Assembly (NCBI GenBank): GCA_964036045.1
Contig: OZ038379.1
Span: 120,715,206 to 120,779,205, forward strand
Length of the DNA stretch: 64,000 nt
From: Eutreptiella sp. 'Long Island Sound 2002'
Lineage: Eukaryota; Euglenozoa; Euglenophyceae; Eutreptiales; Eutreptiaceae
Direction of reading: 5' to 3'
Position numbers and translations under genes: made by a program. This document shows, piece by piece, positions 39,519 through 50,453 of the stretch. Below the pieces are notes generated by a model that had not been told where the DNA came from, searched no databases, and saw only the letters and a program-made list of their open reading frames with translations. How positions within the stretch are numbered: position 1 is the stretch's first letter; the number at the start of each line of letters is the position of its first letter.

Positions 39519-41022
39519 GTGAGTCCCCTTCTTGACCCCAGGACACTCGCGGATGTCAAAAAAGGCATCGATAGTGCCAGATTGGGATGGGAAGTCGGAA
39601 ACAGCACAAGAATGGCTGGAGAGGGTTTGAGACAAGGAAACGGGAGTTCAACTCCCCGACATGGGGCAAAGACCTTAGTGTCGAAGCTCCTGTTCACACA
39701 CAGAAATCTCCAATCTAGGGTGTTGAATCGGCGGCAGCTGGACTATGAGGGGCTGTTTGCAAGGCTGTTGCATATCATTGATATGATGAGAAACATGGAC
39801 ATCATCAGAAGAATTTTGAAAGGAAAATGGCTCCATCTCATCCTACAGCCCAACAAATGGCCAATTGGGTTAGGAGTGGAGTGAATGGGGTCCTCGGGTT
39901 CAGGGTGGTGTGTCCAAAACGGATGCCCATGAGCTGTTCTCGGATGCCCTTGGCTTCAAGAATAAGGAACAAGATGGGCTTGTTTACCGAATCTTGTTGG
40001 AGGAGGCCAAGCGAGGTCTCAAGTACAACTATCTCGGGTAGTACTTGATGATCTTGCTGAACTTGAAGGCCAGGGAGCGGGGTAGGATCCAGCAGGATCA
40101 CGTGCCAAGGTGGAGGTGCAACTCAGCTGAACCCGTTACAAACCGAAGCGAAGCCCCCCCTTCCAGGGAGCCCTGAGCCAACATCGTCCTGTTTGATGTT
40201 GGAGGGTGCCTTTGAGGCACAGTTGTGGGACCAGGTCGCCCAGAAAGATTTCGGGGTACTATGCTAATTCCTGAAAGCACCAGGAAATCAAGCTGGCAAG
40301 ACACAGCGACGGCTCTCCGCAATGTTAACATATCGAACTTACCTGCAATACGCTTTGATGCAACAGCACTCACGTCCTACGATGCGTTGAGAGGCAACGG
40401 GTGTGGCGGATGCAAGGGGCAAGGGCACTCGCTGCAGAACCGCACGGTGAAAGGAATGCAAAGGTGGGGTGGTTTTCTTTCCGGCAGGAGGAAGGGTGCA
40501 GCATCATGGCGCAGTCAAGCAGTCACAGAACCCAGACATAGCAGCAGGTGTGTTTCTCCTCTGCAACCCAGACAATTTTGTTCGCACCAGTCTTTGGAGC
40601 TGTCCAGCTGCTGGTAGGCAACGGCAAGTCTCAACGCTCCCTTTAGCTTTGCTCGAATCAATTAGGGCTAGTCGTGGGGAGTTTGCACAGAGGATTTGCT
40701 AGGGGTTGGGTGAAAAAAGAAAGAGTTTTGTGAAGACAACACAGTACCGTCCAGCGGCTTCGGGAAAGTGTGCCGCTCGTGCAAGTTTTTTTATGTGTGG
40801 ATAAAAACACACAGTGGGAGGTGTCAAGGTGATGGGCACCTGTGACATTAGCAGCCAGTGCCAATCACTTTTAGTTTTCAATGCTGTTGGGGAATAGTTG
40901 TACCATCGTTGTCAACCCCATGTTTGTGCCCACACGCACTTGCAGCACAGTGATAGGATCTTGCATCATAACTTCCAATCTTGCTGCGGGAGATGCCGAC
41001 CCAGGAAGGTTCATTGTTCTGT
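39519..41022. other. Unassigned stretch
   Basis: Only short ORFs (up to 130 codons) with no recognised domain are found. A GGGAGTTCAACTCCCC palindrome near 39645 resembles a tRNA B-box but lacks a tRNA fold. Nothing else can be supported. Confidence 0.3.
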
Positions 41023-41366
41023 TGAAACCAGACCGAGTGGTCAGGAGCAGAGGTCGCAGTGGCATGGGCAGCAACATTGCTTGGTACAGAAGACATAACG
41101 ATAGTGTTGACTGAATAGTATCCTGCAAACACATATGGTACACATAGCCAATGAAATACCTGATATGCACAAATGAGAAATCCACCCTATCATCCACTAA
41201 TTGATATAACTACTAAACATCCAAGATTGCCTTATCTATCCGGCATCCTATGTTCCTAACAAGGAAATGGAATATGATATACCCTATCCCATATATATCC
41301 CATATATAGGGCCATATAATTTTCCCTTAGGGGTAATATGCCAGGGTAGGGTTGTGAACTGCTTCA
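41023..41366 (-). repeat. 3' LTR of the short element
   Basis: This 344-bp LTR has TG...CA ends and an adjoining purine tract. It includes a TATATATCCCATATATAGGG palindrome-like stretch near 41287-41310 that could hold TATA elements. Confidence 0.88.
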
Positions 41367-42133
41367 CCCCCCCACTTGAAACGACTGCCACGGGCAGGAA
41401 GTATATGCCCAAGAGGAACGTAGCAGTCACAAACAGCAGCAAATGGCAGGCTAGCAGGATTTCCTCCCATTGGGAATCAAACCTACGCAGACAATCTCGG
41501 AGCCGGCCGCACGGCCGCTGAAGTAGCTGCGATCGGTGGGAATCGAACGGCCGCCAATTTTGGGATATTAACCAACGGGATCCCGCAGATCCCGCAAAAA
41601 GTAGTAGGTGAAATCGCGAGCTGTTGCACGCAGAGTCTGGTCCCCGCATGTGGCATAAGGCATTGTGGGGTCCAGCAGGTAAAATTGGTATTTTTTTTCA
41701 GAATTGAAACTAAGGGCAAAGCAAAATCACACTTTTAAACAAAACTGAAGGTTATGGTACTTGCGAAACGGCGCGACGCGACAGTGCCAAAATTTTACTT
41801 TTGACAAAGAAAAGCCAGAACAGGGACAGGAGACACTGACAGTAACTTAGGACTGTGCCTGCATCAGGGAGCACGTGGGGAAACAAAGGTAGGGGTCACG
41901 GATGCATGAATGACTTGTGCTCCCCACTGTCTTGTGCATGCTTAGGCCACTTAACAAACACGGCCACGATGGCCAACCGTGCGCGCGGTAGCTCACTAAT
42001 CAGAGGAAAGAGGTCACGATGGCCTCAGGGTAAAAGAACGGCTGCAAACACTAGGCACAAAGAGAAACACGGGTACGATGCCCACACCTTCCACCTTCGT
42101 GCTTTGGACAGTTTATGAGAGCCTGTATGTGCT
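41367..42133 (-). other. Interior of the short element, non-coding
   Basis: There is no ORF of note. Two tRNA B-box-like sequences lie on the minus strand (GTAGGTTTGATTCCCA near 41470-41486 and GGCCGTTCGATTCCCACC near 41538-41555). A GC-rich hairpin, GCCGGCCGCACGGCCG, lies near 41503. No complete tRNA fold is seen. Confidence 0.4.
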
Positions 42134-43019
42134 AAAGAAGGTGTCTACCAGGACCAGCCCCTGCTGTACCCCTTCCACCATTTCCTGTCACTCCTATGCT
42201 CTTGCTTCTCACCAGGTTCTGCATGATCTTGCCCTATCCTGCACAATTTTCCACGAAAAATAGTAAAATATGGCTCCTTCACACAAATCGTGATCCCTTG
42301 CAATAACCAACTCCCAAGTACAATAGCTCCAATCCAAATAATCCACACTGAGGGCTTCCAAGGGTGTTTGAGGTCCCGCGTTGACACTCAACAACTCTTT
42401 TCAACACGCCGGTCGTCTCACGGTGCACACGGAGACAAGGGCGTTGGGCATGTACATAGAATTGCACCAAAATCGATAAAGAAGCCCTGAAATTGGCATA
42501 TGAACACAAATAAAGCAAAATTGGGGAAAGATGGAAACATACACAATCACAGCCATAGGCCCCTCATTCCCTGGACTCAAGACCTTCCCTTGACTCGCCA
42601 ACACGATGCCCTGAACCCAGTCAAATAAGATGGCTCAATGCCATGTGTCAAAAGTCACTACACAAACCCTAAAAATATGTTCATTCCCAAGTCTCTAAAT
42701 CCTAGCCCAATGGGGGAGGTGGCGTGTCATGGCCTAGAGGGGCACTCAGGACCATGCCCTACCCTGACATAACTTTGGTTGGACTTGGAGTCGATTGGGC
42801 TTGGAGAACTGCCCCATGCAGGTGACCTCACAACATAGCAAAATTAGGCAAATCACACCATAATGCCCAAAATTCAATTATATACTCAAAAATGCATACA
42901 GCAAATGTTCAACTGCTCCATGCATGTGTCAAACCAGAGAGAAATGTACAAGGGTGATATAGACCAAAGGTTCATGCGCAAGAATATCCTAACATTGGCG
43001 CCTAAACCCCTCCGGATAT
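42134..43019 (-). repeat. Truncated LTR fragment of the gypsy-1 family inside the short element
   Basis: It is collinear with roughly the first 820 bp of the gypsy-1 LTR (from TAAAGAAGG through CCCTGAAATTGGCATATGAA to ACCCCTCCGGATAT). It is clearly diverged and stops abruptly. The rest of that LTR is absent. Confidence 0.75.
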
Positions 43020-43158
43020 ATACATGCCTTGGACTTGGACTTGGACACCCTCAGCTATCCCTCCCGGGGAAGACATTTTAATTTGAATTTGGTCCACGAT
43101 GTCTTGGACCAATCGCTTTCCGCGATGCCAAATGCCCAACAGAGAAGAAAAACTTTTG

Positions 43159-43170
43159 CCTCTGCTACCA
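43159..43170 (-). other. Primer binding site of the short element
   Basis: CCTCTGCTACCA is a perfect match to the initiator tRNA-Met 3' end and directly adjoins the LTR that starts at 43171. Confidence 0.88.
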
Positions 43171-43514
43171 TGAAACCAGACCGAGTGGTCAGGAGCAGAG
43201 GTCGCAGTGGCATGGGCAGCAACATTGCTTGGCAAAGAAGACATAACGATAGTGTTGACTGAATAGTATCCTGGGAACAGATATGGTACACATAGCCAAT
43301 GAAATACCTGATATGCACAAATGAGAAATCCACCCTATCATCCACTAATTGATATAACTACTAAACATCCAAGATTGCCTTATCTATCCCACATCCTATG
43401 TTCCTTACAAGGAAATGGAATATGATATACCCTATCCCATATATATCCCATATATAGGGCGATATAATGTTCCCTTAGGGGTAATATGCCAGGGTAGGGT
43501 TGTGAACTGCTTCA
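43171..43514 (-). repeat. 5' LTR of the short element
   Basis: Its 344 bp match 41023-41366 with few differences. The TG...CA ends are intact. The target duplication CTGT follows at 43515-43518. Confidence 0.88.
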
Positions 43515-44309
43515 CTGTGACCAAATTGACCCAGCAAGGTTCAGTGCCCTTTGACAAGGGTGTGTAAGTAAGGAAAGCTTTTGGCTGCATGGAATGCAAC
43601 ACAATGCCAACGTTGCATCTCGCACAGTTTGCTGTGTGCTGAAACCAAGTCTGCTGCAGCATGTCTTGTGAGTGCATGTCATTTTAAGGACAAGAAGTAA
43701 CCCTGCACATCCCAGCTGCAGGTGGCGCAATTCTGTCCAATCTGGCTAGGAAATTGTCTGTCTGTTGCGGTTGGTACACAGAATGATCTTTGTGTGAGGG
43801 GGATTCAATGGTTTCTCAAAGCCAAGATGGATTCTCAAAACGAAGAAGACCCTGAATGTCTGCAATGGGTTCTCAAAACTAAGAAAACTCCAATTTCTGA
43901 AGTGCTGAAGTACAGGCAGCCGAAGAAAAGTACACGAAGATATCTTCACTCTGCTGTGGTTCATTGTCGTGGTTACTGAAATTGTCGCAATCAAATGGAA
44001 ACTGGTGAGATCTCCTAAGAATTTGGTTTCCTGAATTCCAACGAGTAAAAGGGTCCATATGTTTCATGCTTTAAACTGCTGTGGTTGCTGGTGCTACTTG
44101 AACATGTCTGCCTTCCATGGGTGTGTAGTTGGTCAAAAAAGGAATTTTGTTTAACAATTGCTTTTACAAGGTAGCGGTTCACGAGGTACACTAATTTTTA
44201 CCAGGTTTTGGGAACCTACACCAAGCCGGAACGCTTTTGTACCAGGTTTCAGAACATAGCCAATTTTTGTTTCCGCTTCATGTTTCAGGCTTGGGAACGT
44301 CAAAGAAAA
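43515..44309. other. Unassigned stretch
   Basis: An imperfect short tandem repeat, CTCAAAACGAAGAAGACCCTGAATG-like, occurs near 43815-43890. No ORF of note is present. Confidence 0.3.
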
Positions 44310-44950
44310 AAACCAGAGTTTCGGACTTTTAGGGCCATTTCTGATTCAGTCCGCTGCTCTCAACGATTGGCCCCCCCCTGGGCAACAGAGGATCTGTACC
44401 CACCCCGCCCCCTTTTAGGGCACGTCTGGTTTTGTGTCCTCCTCTAAAGCAACCGGACTCCCCAAGTCAAAGGGCCACCTCTCGCATTTGTAAGCCATTT
44501 CTTATTTGGTTCTCTGCTGTGAAGCATCAGGGAACCCCGGACGGTAGGAGTTGTGCAGCCACCGATCTGATGCGTCTGGGACCCCTGAGGCAGCAGAGTT
44601 TGTATAGCAACCGAGTGCAGTTTTGAGCCATTTCCGCCTGGGAGATGTCAGAGATCCCCCGGGTGGCAGAGGATATAGCCACCGCCTCCACTTGCGGGCC
44701 GTTTCGGATATTGTCCTGTGCTCTAAAGCGGGGATGACCTCTGAGATAGTAGGGCTCATTTAGGCATTGGGCCCATTCGTGCGCTGTTTCTGACTTGCTC
44801 GCGTACTCCCAAGCGTCGGGACTGTTGCAGACCGCAGTGCTTATGTAGCCATCTGGCCCAGTTGTGGGACATTTTTGATTTTGCCTCTCGCTCTCAAGCA
44901 TCGGGGACTCGGTGACGGCAGTGGTTACGTAGCCAATACGCTGGGTTGCC
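44310..44950. repeat. Degenerate minisatellite, about 80-bp unit
   Basis: About eight imperfect units share the order GGGCCATTTCTGATT, then CTGCTCTCAAGCATCGGGGA, then GGCAGAGGATATGTAGCCACC. Clear units start near 44330, 44470, 44605, 44690, 44765 and 44855. High divergence suggests an old array. Confidence 0.6.
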
Positions 44951-46258
44951 ACAGCATAATTCGTCACTTATGTAAATTACCACTAGTGGATCTAAGATAA
45001 ACCGACCAATAACTGGGCTGATAGTGTGCAAATGTAGCGGACGGCTGCGATCAATGCTGGAAATCAAAGAATTGTTACGTTAGTATTTGAAATATGAAAG
45101 TTTAGAACTGTAAATCGAATTTTTGACAATTCCAGATGCTGCAGAAGAATGAGCGCTGAAATTCAGCACCGCGCGCATTGTGGATTGTCGCGTCAGACCC
45201 ATTGCTGAGCCACGCTTCATTGAAGGAAGGCTTTGGTTTTTTGCTCTCAATGTTCACTTTTAGGTCCGTACTGGACCGCAGAAAGGAAGTTCGGGAGAAG
45301 AAGATACATACAATACTCTACACATGGCGCTTGCGCCTTATAGAATACTATACGTGCTGCCTGAGCTGCTTTGGGTACGTGTGGTGTGAAAAGAGAATAG
45401 GGGGTGTGGTGGCGGATAGGAGGCAGGTGGTGGTTGCCATGACAGGTGGTGGTTGGTGGGGCGAGCTCTGTGGTCAGCCTTTGCCGTGTGTGCGCTAAGT
45501 GTGTTAGTGGTTGCGTGCTGTGCATCATCATTTGCTGTGTGCCCAAGAAGGCGGCTGGGTGTGTCTCAGGTGTGTGCGGTGTATGGTTCGTGACAGTGCT
45601 GGTGTCAGGCGGAAGTAGTACGAAACAGTTGCATGTTGTGGTCCCCTTGCTTTTGATATTGTTTCGAAAGCCATGCCCCTTCACCCCCAGGGGAAAAGAC
45701 AACAGGCCAACAATGACAAGCAACAGCAGGGCGCAAGGCCATTGGCATAGCTGCCTGAAGTCAGATACACTTGTAGTGCAGAGCTGGAACCCAGTAGCGT
45801 TCCAATAATGTTCAAGACTTCAAATCGGTAGAACACAGTCGGTGGCATTGAAAAAAAATGAAAACCGAAGAAACCAAGACAAAGGCATTGCGGCATGTCA
45901 CCACAAAAGTGATGAAGGCGCCTTGGAGACGCCAAGATTTAGTGAAGCGTAGTGGAGCCGCACATGCATAGCTCTGTGGACTGGGAAGCATGGAGGATAA
46001 ATGAAGTAATCAGAGACAAGGGTGAAGATGGATTCAGCCTAAAACTGCAAAATAAAGACACTTCAGGCTCCCCGAGGACACTGGCATGTGACTCCATTTT
46101 TTGATCCCTCCAATCAAGAATCCATTACGGCCGGGTTAGCCACGTACACTCACAGCTTCCATCAGTCTTTAGTGTTCTCAAGCGTAACCAAACAGGCTTG
46201 CGAGTCGGCTCAAAGCGCTTGTCGAGCGTGCGTTCTCACCAAACTTGGACCGGCTGCA
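44951..46258. other. Unassigned stretch
   Basis: Short ORFs only. A GT-rich strand lies at 45380-45620. There is no recognised gene. Confidence 0.3.
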
Positions 46259-47472
46259 TTACAGGCACTCTCTTCGTCTTTCGAAATTAGTGTAACCATA
46301 GGGGAATCGCCAATCGTCCCAGTGACAAGTGGTGCCGCGTGGCAATAGAGTAACCCCAGTTGATAACTCGTAAGGGAGAGAGACATGGGCAACTTGCTCG
46401 TCGTGTAGAGTGGCGGAGGCCATGTGAAGTCCGCTGTGGGCATGCTCGGACGCGCCAAATGCCTTGTGTGTGGGCGTTTGCAAAAACTCTGCGAGCGAAT
46501 AAACGCGTTGACTCTTCTGCTTGGCTTTTGAGGGGCGTACGCGGGGATGTATTTGACAATGAACTCTGCTTCTGCGTGATCGGCAGACAGTTGGGACTGA
46601 GTTGCGTAGGCAACAGAAGACATCAAATATCGTAGCAGCAAAAAGCACAGTTAAAGTTAGAAACACCGACTCAGGGGACATGAAGCTTGACGCCGTGGAA
46701 GGAGAGCGTAGCACTGTAGATGAAAGGGACAGCTCCTGGCGGCCGTCACCTGGAATGAAACCATCCTGTACTATGTCGTGAGCGCCGTGGCCGGCTGTGG
46801 AAGTGCTTCTTTGGCGACGAACGGGTTGTACTTTATTCCACTTGCGCAGCTCGGGAATTGACGGAGTTTTCTGGCCATCAGTAACTGCGCAAGCCTCAGG
46901 CTGTCCGCTGGCGTTGCTGAGAATGACGCTGTGCTTCGAGCTGTGTCTGCAGGTGACCTTTTCTGAGCAAGACGGAGAGGGGCAAAGGGGGAACAAGTTT
47001 AAGTCACGAAGAAGGGTCTTCGTGGCTCTGTGCCGTCCCATTGGGGTGACTACTGTCTCAGAAAATTGCAGTAAGGTGTAGTCCACGATGTCATGCAGTG
47101 TTCCATTGGGCAGGACTTGCGCCGGCGCTCGATGATATGATTCGGCCTGCATACGTGGTAAATTGAATGGCCCCAGTTACGCTGAGGTCGTTCTATGCAG
47201 GAGCCACAGCGAGGACATCCATTTTCAAATCATACTTGATAAAGGGCTTCGATGCGCGCACGGGAATCCCCCACTGGAAAGCTTTGTTGATACTGCATGA
47301 AATTTGAAATGAATTTTGATAGCATTGTAGTTTGAATATTTGCCTAAGATCTTCTGTATCAGAATGGTGGTGCAATGGGAAGGTGTAAATCACGGTTGAC
47401 GGAGGTTCGGAACACTGCGCCAAGGCCAAGCTGAGAACTGCCAAAGCTACCGCAGCTCCACAACCTCCCTCC
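46259..47472 (-). CDS. Possible membrane-protein gene, two exons (unrecognised)
   Basis: A downstream minus-strand open frame (47152-46259, 297 codons) and an upstream one (about 47472-47193) can be joined by a short intron. The donor is GCT|GTGGCTCC near 47214 and the acceptor is TATGCAG|GCC near 47147, keeping frame. The upstream part begins with a hydrophobic, signal-like stretch (GAAVALAVLSLALAQC) but has no ATG. A TTTGCAG acceptor just before it suggests an earlier exon outside the visible frame. The second part has scattered Cys residues and one strong membrane segment (SVFLTLTVLFAATIFDVF), followed by basic residues. I do not recognise the family, and both exons could be chance ORFs. 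Confidence 0.28.
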
Positions 47473-48309
47473 TGCAAAGTAACTGTCTATCCTTCGCCAA
47501 AAAATGCATCACCCTTATGGCGAGCCGTCGCCGAGAGCCTGTCTCAAAAAAGGCTTAATGTAAATCAGCAAGATACGGTTGTGTAAACAGAGTCACCCTC
47601 AGAGAGGCATGCAAGCGTGCTCTGTATGTTGTCACTAACGCTTGTTGGTTGCAACTCGTTAGATGTCACTCACGGTAGCATCCTGCAGGCACGGAAGCTG
47701 CAGGAAAGCGACATAACGCCGATCAACAAGGTTGGTAGGTAGGTAGGTATCTTCGGGAGCTCGGGATGCCTGCTTTGACAATGCAGGATGAAGGTCTTAC
47801 CAGGGGGACCTCCTGTCAATCCCACTGCCCTAGTTTGGGTGCCCCTTAAGCCGCCCCCGCAGGTGCTTTGGAAGGCAGTGTCGCGGCCACCCAGTCCAGG
47901 TGTCCCGGGTGGGAGGGTTTCCCCACATTTGCCTGTGGGTAGGGCCACATGCCCTCTCCTCTGGACGGCACCTCTCGGGGCTGCCAAGCCGTGTGGAGTA
48001 TGTCTCACCACAGGGGATATTGCTCCCGCGAGTCTACTGTACGATTCCCTCACCCCTGTGGCTTGAGTTGCGGGGCCTCTCTGCTTGGCAGGCGACCCCC
48101 TCCTGGACTGTGTACGGGCTCGCTTGTCACCGGTTACTTCCATGGCTCCGAGTGATGTTTGCCATGATCCCCGATGCAGCCTGGCCGGGCTCAGACCAGG
48201 GGCCTTGGGGTACCGCTCCTGCTGCTGGCCCCGTGGGTCGGCTGGGTTGCCCCAGTGCGCCCAACCCATGGGGTGCGGTCTGTTGTTTCCCGTCCCTCGG
48301 CTGCCCTAG

Positions 48310-49870
48310 GTGTGCACGTGTGTGCGGTGTCTACGGCCCCTTGGTGTTGTTCACCGATGCGCGCGCATGCTGTGCTCTGTGTGCGTGTTCTGGGCCACTT
48401 GGCTCCTCTTCACCGGTGTGCCCGCTCGGTGCTTTGTGTTGGGGGTGCGGTGTCCTGGGCCACTTGGCTCCTGTTCACATGTGTGCTCTCTCGGTGCGTT
48501 GTGTTGCGTGTGCAGTGTTCTGGGCCACTTTGCTCCTGTTCACCGGTGTGCCCGCTCGGTGCGTTGTTTTGGGTGTGCGGTGTCCTGGGCCACTTGGCTC
48601 CTGTTCACCAGTGTGCCCGCTCGGTGCGTTGTTTTGCGTGCGCGATGTCCTGGGCTACTTGGCGCCTGTTTGCCGGTGTGCTGGTTTGGTGCTTTGTGTT
48701 GCGTGTGCGGTGTCCTGGGCAACTTGGCTCCTGCTCACCGGTTTGCCCGCTTGGTGCGTTGTGTTGCTTGTGCGGTGTCCTGGTCCTCTTGGCTCCTGTT
48801 TAGCGGTGTGGCCACTCAGTGCGTTGTCTTGCGTGTGCAGTGTCCCGGGCAACTTGGCTCCTGTTCACCAGTGTGGCCGCCTGTGATGTTGCGGTGCGTG
48901 TGCGGTGTCCTGGGTCACTTGGCTCCTGTTTAGCGGTGTGCCCACTTAGTGCGTTGTGTTGCGTGTGCGGTGTCCTGAGCCACTTGGCGCCTAATCACGG
49001 GTGTGCAAGCTCGGTGCGTTATGTTGCGTGTGCGGTGTCCGGGGCCACTTGGCTCCCGTTGGGCGGTGTGCTCGTTCGGTGCGTTGTGTTGCGTGTGCGG
49101 CGTCCTGGGCGACTTAGCTCCTGATCACCGGTGTGTCCGCACATGGTGTTGTGTTGCGTTTGCGGTGTCCTGGGCCACTTGGCTCCTGTCCACTGGTGTG
49201 CCCGCTCGGTGCGTTGTGTTCCGTGAGCGGTGTCCTGGGCCTCTTAACTCCTGTTCACCGGTGTGCCCGCTCAGTGCATTGTGTTGCGTGTGTGCTGTCC
49301 TGGTCATCTTGGCTCCTGTCCACCAGTGTGCCTGCTCGGTGTGTTGTGTTGCGTGTGTGGTGTCCTTGGCCACTTGGCTCCTGTTCACCGGTGTGCCCGC
49401 TTGGTTTGTTCTGTTGCGTGTGCGGTCTCCTGCGCCACTCAGCTCCTGTTCGGCGGTGTGCCAGCTCGGTGCGTTGCGTTGCGTGTGCGGTGTCCTGGGC
49501 CACTTGGTTCCTGGTCACCGGTGTGCACGCTCAGGGTGCTGTGCTGCGTGTGTGGTGTCCTGGGCCCCTTGGCTCCTGTTCACCGGTGTGCATGCTCGGT
49601 CTGTTGTGCTGTGTGTGCGGTGTATTGGGCGGCTAGGCTCCTGTTCACCGGTGGGTACGCTCGGGGTGCTGTATTGCGTGTGCGGTGTCCTGGGCCACTT
49701 GGCTCCTGCTCACCGGTGTGCTCGCTCGTCGCTTTGTGTTGCCTGCGCGGTGTCCTCGGCCACTTGGCTCCCATTCACCGCTGTGCTCGCTCGCTGTGTT
49801 GTGCTGTGTGTTGCGTGTGCGGGTTTGCGGGCCACTTTGCTCCTGTTCACCGGTGTGCGCGCGGGGTGTG
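48310..49870 (+). repeat. 65-bp minisatellite of Y copy 1
   Basis: About 24 tandem units of GGGCCACTTGGCTCCTGTTC-ACCGGTGTGCCCGCTCGGTG-CGTTGTGTTGCGTGTGCGGT-GTCCT are present with small variations. The strand is A-poor, so all three forward frames lack stops for long distances. Confidence 0.92.
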
Positions 49871-49899
49871 CTGTGTTGCGTGTTGGAACGTCGCTGTGG

Positions 49900-50115
49900 G
49901 GCGCGCACTCGTCCATCATGATGACTGCTTTTTGTAGCCGGCAGTGGAGGTGTACCCTCCGGGGGCGCACACGTCTATCTGGACAGCGGCTGTTTCGTAG
50001 CCGGCACTGGCTGGGTACGCTGCCGGGCGCACACTCGTCCATCCAGACGGCGGCTGTTCTCTAGCTGGCAGGGCCTGGGTTCGCTGCCGGGCGCGCAGTC
50101 CTCCATCGGGACGGC
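49900..50115 (+). repeat. 60-bp cassette repeat of Y copy 1
   Basis: Three to four units contain GTAGCCGGCA, GGGTACGCTGCCGGGCGC and CGTCCATC-GACGGCGGCTG. They match five units at 55500-55790 in the inverted Y copy. Confidence 0.8.
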
Positions 50116-50453
50116 AGCTGGTTTAGTCTGGCACCTGTTCTGGTCCCGTGGGTCGTTGCGTGTTGTGCGCGCTTTCTTTGTTTGCGGCGCCCGTTGGCCG
50201 TTGTTGCTTCCCGCCTATCCGTGTGTGTTGGTTCTGGCCGGCGGCGTGCCTCTCTGGCGTGCCTCGTGGCCCCGCGTGGTGCGCTGCGCCTCGTGCGGTC
50301 CTGTTGCTCCTGGTGCTCGGGTGGGCTTTCCTGACTCCGTGGTGCCTTTCTCCACCCCGGGGGCTTGCGCCCCCGGATTTACTGGACGGTCTTGGATGGT
50401 CCAATTAGGGGGGGGGGGGGTCATGTCACCATTGACCCTCGCACTCAGGCCAA

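Larger units (their letters stand above)
41023..43514 (-). mobile_element. Short non-autonomous LTR retroelement (TRIM/LARD-like)
   Basis: Two 344-bp direct repeats (41023-41366 and 43171-43514) start TGAAACC and end CTTCA on the plus strand. They are flanked by the 4-bp duplication CTGT (41019-41022 and 43515-43518). CCTCTGCTACCA (43159-43170) abuts the right LTR, and a purine tract (minus strand AAGTGGGGGGG, 41367-41377) abuts the left LTR, so it reads on the minus strand. The 1.8-kb interior encodes no protein and contains a piece of a gypsy-1-family LTR. It must be mobilised by another element's enzymes. Confidence 0.88.

Noticed and set aside
39640-39665. tRNA T-arm at GGGAGTTCAACTCCCC
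   Set aside because: An isolated palindrome with no other tRNA arms nearby.
40871-41197. 108-codon ORF with duplicate at 43055-43345 as a gene
   Set aside because: Both copies are just the two LTRs of the short element.
41460-41600. tRNA gene in the short LTR element
   Set aside because: Two B-box-like stretches are present, but neither has a matching acceptor stem or A-box at the right distance.
42134-43019. Independent solo LTR
   Set aside because: It covers only about the first third of the gypsy-1-family LTR and lacks the other end, so it is a fragment.
47900-50064. Overlapping 328-353 codon ORFs across the 65-bp minisatellite
   Set aside because: 65 is not a multiple of 3, so each unit shifts frame and yields similar peptides in all frames. 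The openness reflects repeat composition, not coding.
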